Shown piece after piece: positions 59,960 through 64,000 of a DNA stretch of 64,000 nt. Source of the DNA: Lomentospora prolificans (Eukaryota > Ascomycota > Sordariomycetes > Microascales > Microascaceae). Below the pieces are notes generated by a model that worked only from the letters and a program-made list of their open reading frames with translations, did not search any database and was not told where the DNA came from. The position numbers were made by a program, and so were the translations under genes. The stretch's first letter is position 1. Each line of letters begins with the position of its first letter. Where the stretch lies: contig JARFXM010000002.1 of the NCBI GenBank assembly GCA_029532625.1, positions 868,001 to 932,000 of the forward strand, in the 5' to 3' direction.

Positions 59960-61989
59960 CTATCGATGCCTCTTGTGGAACGTCTTCTGTTCCCAGCACG
60001 CGTTGACGGCGTCGTAGACGAGTTCGTAGTCCTCATCGTGTATTCTGCCAATGAAGAATACCTTAACGTTGTGTTCCACGGTGATGAGCTTCGAGTAGTT
60101 GATGCGTGACTGCCAAGCCAATGCCTCGCCTTCGGCGATCATTCTCACTCGGACTGGCGGCATGCCCAACTTTGGCTCCCCAGGAACCAACCTAGCCTTT
60201 GAGCCCAGCTGTGTAATAATTCCGTGCTTTTCGGGCTTGACACCTCTCTTCTTACAGCCTTGGCCTCCATAAGTGAAGATCGGTCTAGTCGCAGTTAGTG
60301 GTTCTCCTCGAACGCGGTTTGCGCAGAATTGATGGAGTGGGGAAGGTGCCTGGTGGAAGCTGGACTTACACGCAAGTGCAATGACCAAAGTCATTCCCTA
60401 TCACGACAAACCGCCGAAACCCGACGTAGATCTTTCCGCCGTAGTTGTCTCGCACCTCTCTCTTCTCTGAGGCCGCCGATGCTTTATGATCGGCCTGTCC
60501 GGATGGCTCCGGCCAAAGTACCTTGAACACCTAACCCGAAAATGAGCATACTGGGAAAAATAATAGGTAATTGAGCTTCTCTTACCTCTCCTGGCTGGAA
60601 TTTATGGGATGGCTCGATCCTGTAACCTGCTAAGGGATCAGATATCCATTGCCTTAGTTATACTGTCTAAAATTGGGGTGGTACGCACGGGGGTCGAGTT
60701 CTTCAAAGTATTCAGCTCCGCTTGCGATGTGGTGACTATCCGTTCGAGCACTTTCCGAAGCTGGAGGTACATAGAATACATTAGAACTACCAGTCTCCAG
60801 GCACGAATGACGGATTCTAAGGACACATACGCGGATACTCCAGGGTAGAAGGACCCCCTAAATTTGAGGCCTGTCGGCTCTCATGGATAGCTCTTCGCAT
60901 CTCGTCCGAGTCGTAGTATTCCTCTTGATCGTCCGGTTCGCCGGTCGTCGGGGTTGGTGTAGTGGAAGACGGGTAGTAGGGATGTGCGGCAGGATCTTCG
61001 TATTCATTGCCCCCTGGTGCTCTATTAGTACAAACACGCTACCAGACAGGAGATAGATGACATACCTGCAGGATCATACCCCCGATATCCAGAAAATTGG
61101 CCTACGGGTGTCAGGAACATTTCGAGGTCTAGCTGAGAAGTTCCAAACTCACCTGTTGCGCCTTCAGCTGCCCCATAGTCTGGGTAGTTGGTCTCTTCAA
61201 TTATAGGCCCAAGGTTAATAACCATCCATTGGTAGAACCGGATCCCAATAAATGTAGGAAAGGAGCCGATTACCTTCTTCCTCTGACTCGCCTTCAGAAG
61301 AATCATCATGAGTTTGCTTGGCCTTCCCTTTCCTATCCCTCCTCTCTTGCTCTTGCTCCTTGAGCCGCTTCTCATAATCCTTTCCCTTCTTATCTCTATC
61401 CTTATCCCTGCTCTTGTGTTTCTCTTTTGGCTTCTCCCTTTCCTTTGCCTTTCCCTTATCCCTGGGTTTATCCTTTTCCTTCTCCTTATCACGTCGATGA
61501 CTACTCCGGGTCTTTTCTTTCCTCGAGCTCTCAGCGTGGTTTGAAGAAGACACATGATATTCACCTGTGGGTTAATGTTAGCGCTAGGTTGAGTATAAGG
61601 CGGCCCGTTTGGGGAACTGAATAGAACTGGGAACCGTGGCTCACCATCGTCTGACCCATCAAGATTGTCGTAACCTTCTTCGATTTCATCCTCTAGTTGG
61701 ACGCCGCGGAAAGTCTCAGCAAGCGAGCCATCATCGTCTTCATTCCGCTGGCGCGGCACGTCGTCACGCTCGGTGTCGTAGACAGGGCCCCAGGCCGTTT
61801 CGATATTGCCTGCGCGCACGTGGCAAGTCAAAATTTGGTTCTTGCAACCAGGCATTAGACGTGACGATTAGATGGAAGCGTACCTTGGGTGTCTTGACGT
61901 TGACGATAGTATCGTTGGTAGGTCTCTGACCAAATCCATCTTCCCCATGCACTCCAAAGGGTCGTCGCCGATTTTACAGTTTTGGCCAT
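59960..61989 (-). CDS. DUF6590-domain protein, ten exons
   Basis: Ten exons (61989-61884, 61809-61645, 61564-61274, 61194-61153, 61101-61066, 61019-60831, 60760-60689, 60626-60586, 60530-60370, 60284-59960) join in phase to 475 residues. The N-terminus starts with Trp/Tyr-rich sequence (LWSAWGRWIWSETYQRYYRQ). The middle is a disordered Lys/Glu/Arg/Asp-rich stretch encoded mostly by exon 3. The C-terminal half carries the DUF6590 domain: EELDPRYRIEPSHKFQPGEV, FKVLWPEP, NDFGHCTCVPIFTYGGQGC, KKRGVKPEKHGII, and SKLITVEHNVKVFFIG near the end. DUF6590 is a fungal-specific domain of unknown function, often in large families. Exons 4, 5 and 8 are only 36-42 bases and several introns are 46-62 bases. 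The 51-base intron between exons 4 and 5 is a multiple of three with no stop, so it could be retained. The exon 5/6 acceptor (AATAGAG) was chosen because the other one leads to a stop. Confidence 0.86.
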
Positions 61990-63413
61990 TTCTTCATAGT
62001 CGCATTACTCTAGAAAGTCTGTCTCGATGTTTATTTATTCGAGGAATTTGGTCGCCAGGCACCATGAACGTGAACGTCAATCCTGGGCCGGCGAAATAGG
62101 GTCGCTAGTTTGCGGTCCTGAGTAGAGCGGATGGGTTACGTCGATAAATCCGCTAAAAGCGAACCGGACCGAAAGATTTGTAGACCTAGGATAGCCGATC
62201 GACTAACAATATCTTAGGGCTGGTAGGGCCTAGCCTGTGGCTCCCCGAGGAAACCTACGCATATGTGAGAGAGAGAGAGAGAGAGAGTATCGGATGAGTT
62301 GGGAGCAGACTGGCGGGATAGCTCTTGCACGGGTGACCACGAGAAACTGGTAGGTTACTGGCAGGCTCTAAAAAAACGGGTTGATGCTCTTCGACAAGGT
62401 TATACCTCAATTGTAGCGGCTAAAATTGGGCATTCGTCGGTGCATCGGGTGCCTATGCCGAGAGGGGCAGGAGCGGAGGGGGTGGGGGGTGAGTAGGAGG
62501 AGTGAGGATTCAAGAAGCGAATCTAGGCGAGCCGTGGCTATCTCGAGTCAAGGTGCCTAGTATTTCTACGAGGCTTGGGGATTCTATTCCCCCTCTCGGA
62601 GAAATGGCGTAGAAAATCCGTAGTTTGCAGGAGGGCGGAAGGACAACGAACAGGTGCAGAGGAGAGAAACCCAACGACCCATTCCCAATGGCTTTGGGTG
62701 TCCTAGCGAGCAAGGCTGCCTTGGTGAGGAGGGGAACGGGGGAAGGGGGAGACGAGGGTAGTCATGCTACAAGAAGGCTGCGGACTAGAAGAACAAGCCG
62801 ATTGATATTACACTACGACGGAGACGTTGCAACGCAGCAGCGGAGACCGAGTAACACGATTCGTTGAAATGATGGGTTGAGAGCAAAGCGAAGAATGTTG
62901 ATGCGGGATGAGTGAACTCGTTCATTGGATTCCACTCGACTTGAGAGGGGTAGGTCCAAGTCTTGATTCTCGAGTACCAAGTCGAGCGGAACTTCCAAGT
63001 TCAAGATACAAAGGCACCCCGCTGAGTTGGTCCATGGTAGACAGTGTCCTCTAAAACTAAAAACTGTGTGCGGGCGGGAGGTTCCGCGTGTTGGTGTGCC
63101 TCAGGCCCCAAAAGTGTCAAAGCTTAGTCCCAAACTCCTGGAATAACTCTGGCTAGTGCGGACCCACTTGTCGCCTCGCGTTGATCAATGGCAGATAGTG
63201 ATCGCTTCAAGGCCAATCATGGAGTCACTGGTCTCGCCTCACCTCGAGGACAAGCAATCCCAGCTTTGAGTTATCCTTACACATTCCTGATCACACTCCC
63301 AACACAACCCGCCCGATTCGCACAATTTTACACACACTTACCATCGTCGATACAAGGGTAATTAATGGGAGGGCTCGGCCGCTTGGCGAGCTCGTCATGA
63401 TTAAATCAACGCC
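61990..63413. other. Divergent intergenic region, 1.4 kb
   Basis: Separates the DUF6590 gene from the proline-rich gene on the other strand. It holds a GA repeat at 62267-62287 and mixed sequence without a coding pattern. Both promoters should lie here. Confidence 0.55.
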
Positions 63414-63417
63414 ATGA
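63397..63417 (+). promoter_or_regulatory. Short upstream ORF overlapping the next start (ATGA)
   Basis: ATG 63397 opens a six-codon frame (MIKSTP) whose TGA stop at 63415-63417 overlaps the start of the main ATG at 63414 in the form ATGA. If the transcript starts upstream of it, ribosomes would have to leak past it or reinitiate, so it could damp translation of the proline-rich protein. Confidence 0.5.
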
Positions 63418-64000
63418 CTGAATTGATGACGCGAGCAGGAGCTGCTGTCGCAGCTCTGAATACGGCTTCAGCCCCCCCCAATTACCATTCTCGTTCCTGG
63501 TCCGAGGGCGATTCCAACTCTGATGACGATGACGCCGCGACGATATGCGCCCCGGAGGATAGCGGACGTAGCAGCGATTTGCGGATCCCAGTTTCCCCTG
63601 ACCCACCTCCTCCCCCCCGACGGTCGCCGCTTCCCAGCTCTCGCGTCCGGCCGCCTCCTAAACAATCACCCGACATAAGACCTCACCCCATGTCTACTCC
63701 TCCTCCGCCACCGCCGCCGACTACTCGACATCCCCGCCCGGAGCCAGAAGCTCGAGGTGATTCTGGCGACCCGGCAATCCCTGTTCCGCCTCCTCCATCA
63801 AAGACACCCGAACCTCCCCCTATAGACCGGTCGTTCTCACCTCCGCCACCCCGCCCTCCACCTCGAAATTTAACACCCGCACCACCTCCTGCGGTTCCTC
63901 CGCCACCTCAACCTTCCTCGACGCCGAAACCCCCTCCTTCTGAGGGAACGCCGCCCAAGTCAACTGCTAAATCTCGTGGCAGCGTCCATGCGAAGCCCCG
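63414..64000 (+). CDS. Proline-rich protein, N-terminal part (runs off window)
   Basis: A frame from ATG 63414 stays open for 195 codons to the window edge, so the gene is incomplete at its 3' side. The start reads MTELMTRAGAAVAALNTASA, followed by an acidic Ser/Asp patch (EGDSNSDDDDAATI). From about residue 60 onward come many runs of proline broken by Ser, Arg and Lys (PPPPPRRSPLP, STPPPPPPPTTRHP, SPPPPRPPPRNL). Such runs are typical of ligands for SH3, WW or profilin domains, as in actin regulators. No domain that would name the protein lies in the visible part. The reading frame keeps a proline pattern without a stop in sequence this GC-rich, which supports coding. It may also be a transcription or splicing factor tail. 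Confidence 0.7.
   Translation, partial: MTELMTRAGAAVAALNTASAPPNYHSRSWSEGDSNSDDDDAATICAPEDSGRSSDLRIPVSPDPPPPPRRSPLPSSRVRPPPKQSPDIRPHPMSTPPPPPPPTTRHPRPEPEARGDSGDPAIPVPPPPSKTPEPPPIDRSFSPPPPRPPPRNLTPAPPPAVPPPPQPSSTPKPPPSEGTPPKSTAKSRGSVHAKP

Noticed and set aside
61810..61855. ATG 61855 as start of the DUF6590 gene
   Set aside because: It lies inside an intron (GTACGC to GCGCAG); the upstream exon from ATG 61989 joins in phase and supplies the family's Trp/Tyr-rich N-terminus.

Overview
This window is nuclear DNA from a filamentous ascomycete (Pezizomycotina, probably Sordariomycetes). The evidence is short GT-AG introns of about 46-190 bp with CTAAC or CTGAC branch sites close to the acceptor, pyrimidine-rich leaders, and fungal families: a Zn(II)2Cys6 regulator, an Ssh4-type SPRY protein and a DUF6590 protein. 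No prokaryotic features, rRNA, convincing tRNA or CRISPR array were seen.

Layout. Twelve genes are supported. On the left are a small disordered minus-strand protein (178-825), an intronless endonuclease/exonuclease/phosphatase (EEP) hydrolase (3535-4422), a disordered 584-residue protein (13737-15491), a single-pass membrane protein with a charged tail (18061-19284) and a three-exon Ssh4/Ear1-like ubiquitin-ligase adaptor (22293-23989). In the centre is a five-exon Zn2Cys6 transcription factor on the minus strand (29885-31896), followed by about 17 kb without a recognisable gene. On the right is a compact block: transportin/Kap104 (49060-52180, -), proteasome assembly chaperone 4 (54073-54601, -), carnosine N-methyltransferase-like (55497-56904, +), a short-chain dehydrogenase ending in SKL (57264-58303, -), a ten-exon DUF6590 protein (59960-61989, -) and the start of a proline-rich protein that runs off the window (63414-64000, +). 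Exon joins were worked out by hand from splice sites, reading phase and family continuity.

The genes do not form an operon or a biosynthetic cluster. Most are housekeeping: nuclear import, proteasome assembly, endosomal sorting. No secondary-metabolite core enzyme or defence module was seen.

Most worth a second look: (1) seven same-strand copies of AAGGAGYGK within 429 bp at 28820-29248, downstream of the transcription factor gene; (2) a GC-AG intron in the proteasome chaperone gene; (3) a transposase-like relic at 33667-33936 whose seven in-frame stops all fit C-to-T mutation of CAA, CAG or CGA; (4) a peroxisomal SKL signal on the dehydrogenase; (5) gene-poor stretches of 9, 6 and 17 kb that are not AT-rich. 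No clearly new multi-gene system could be supported.
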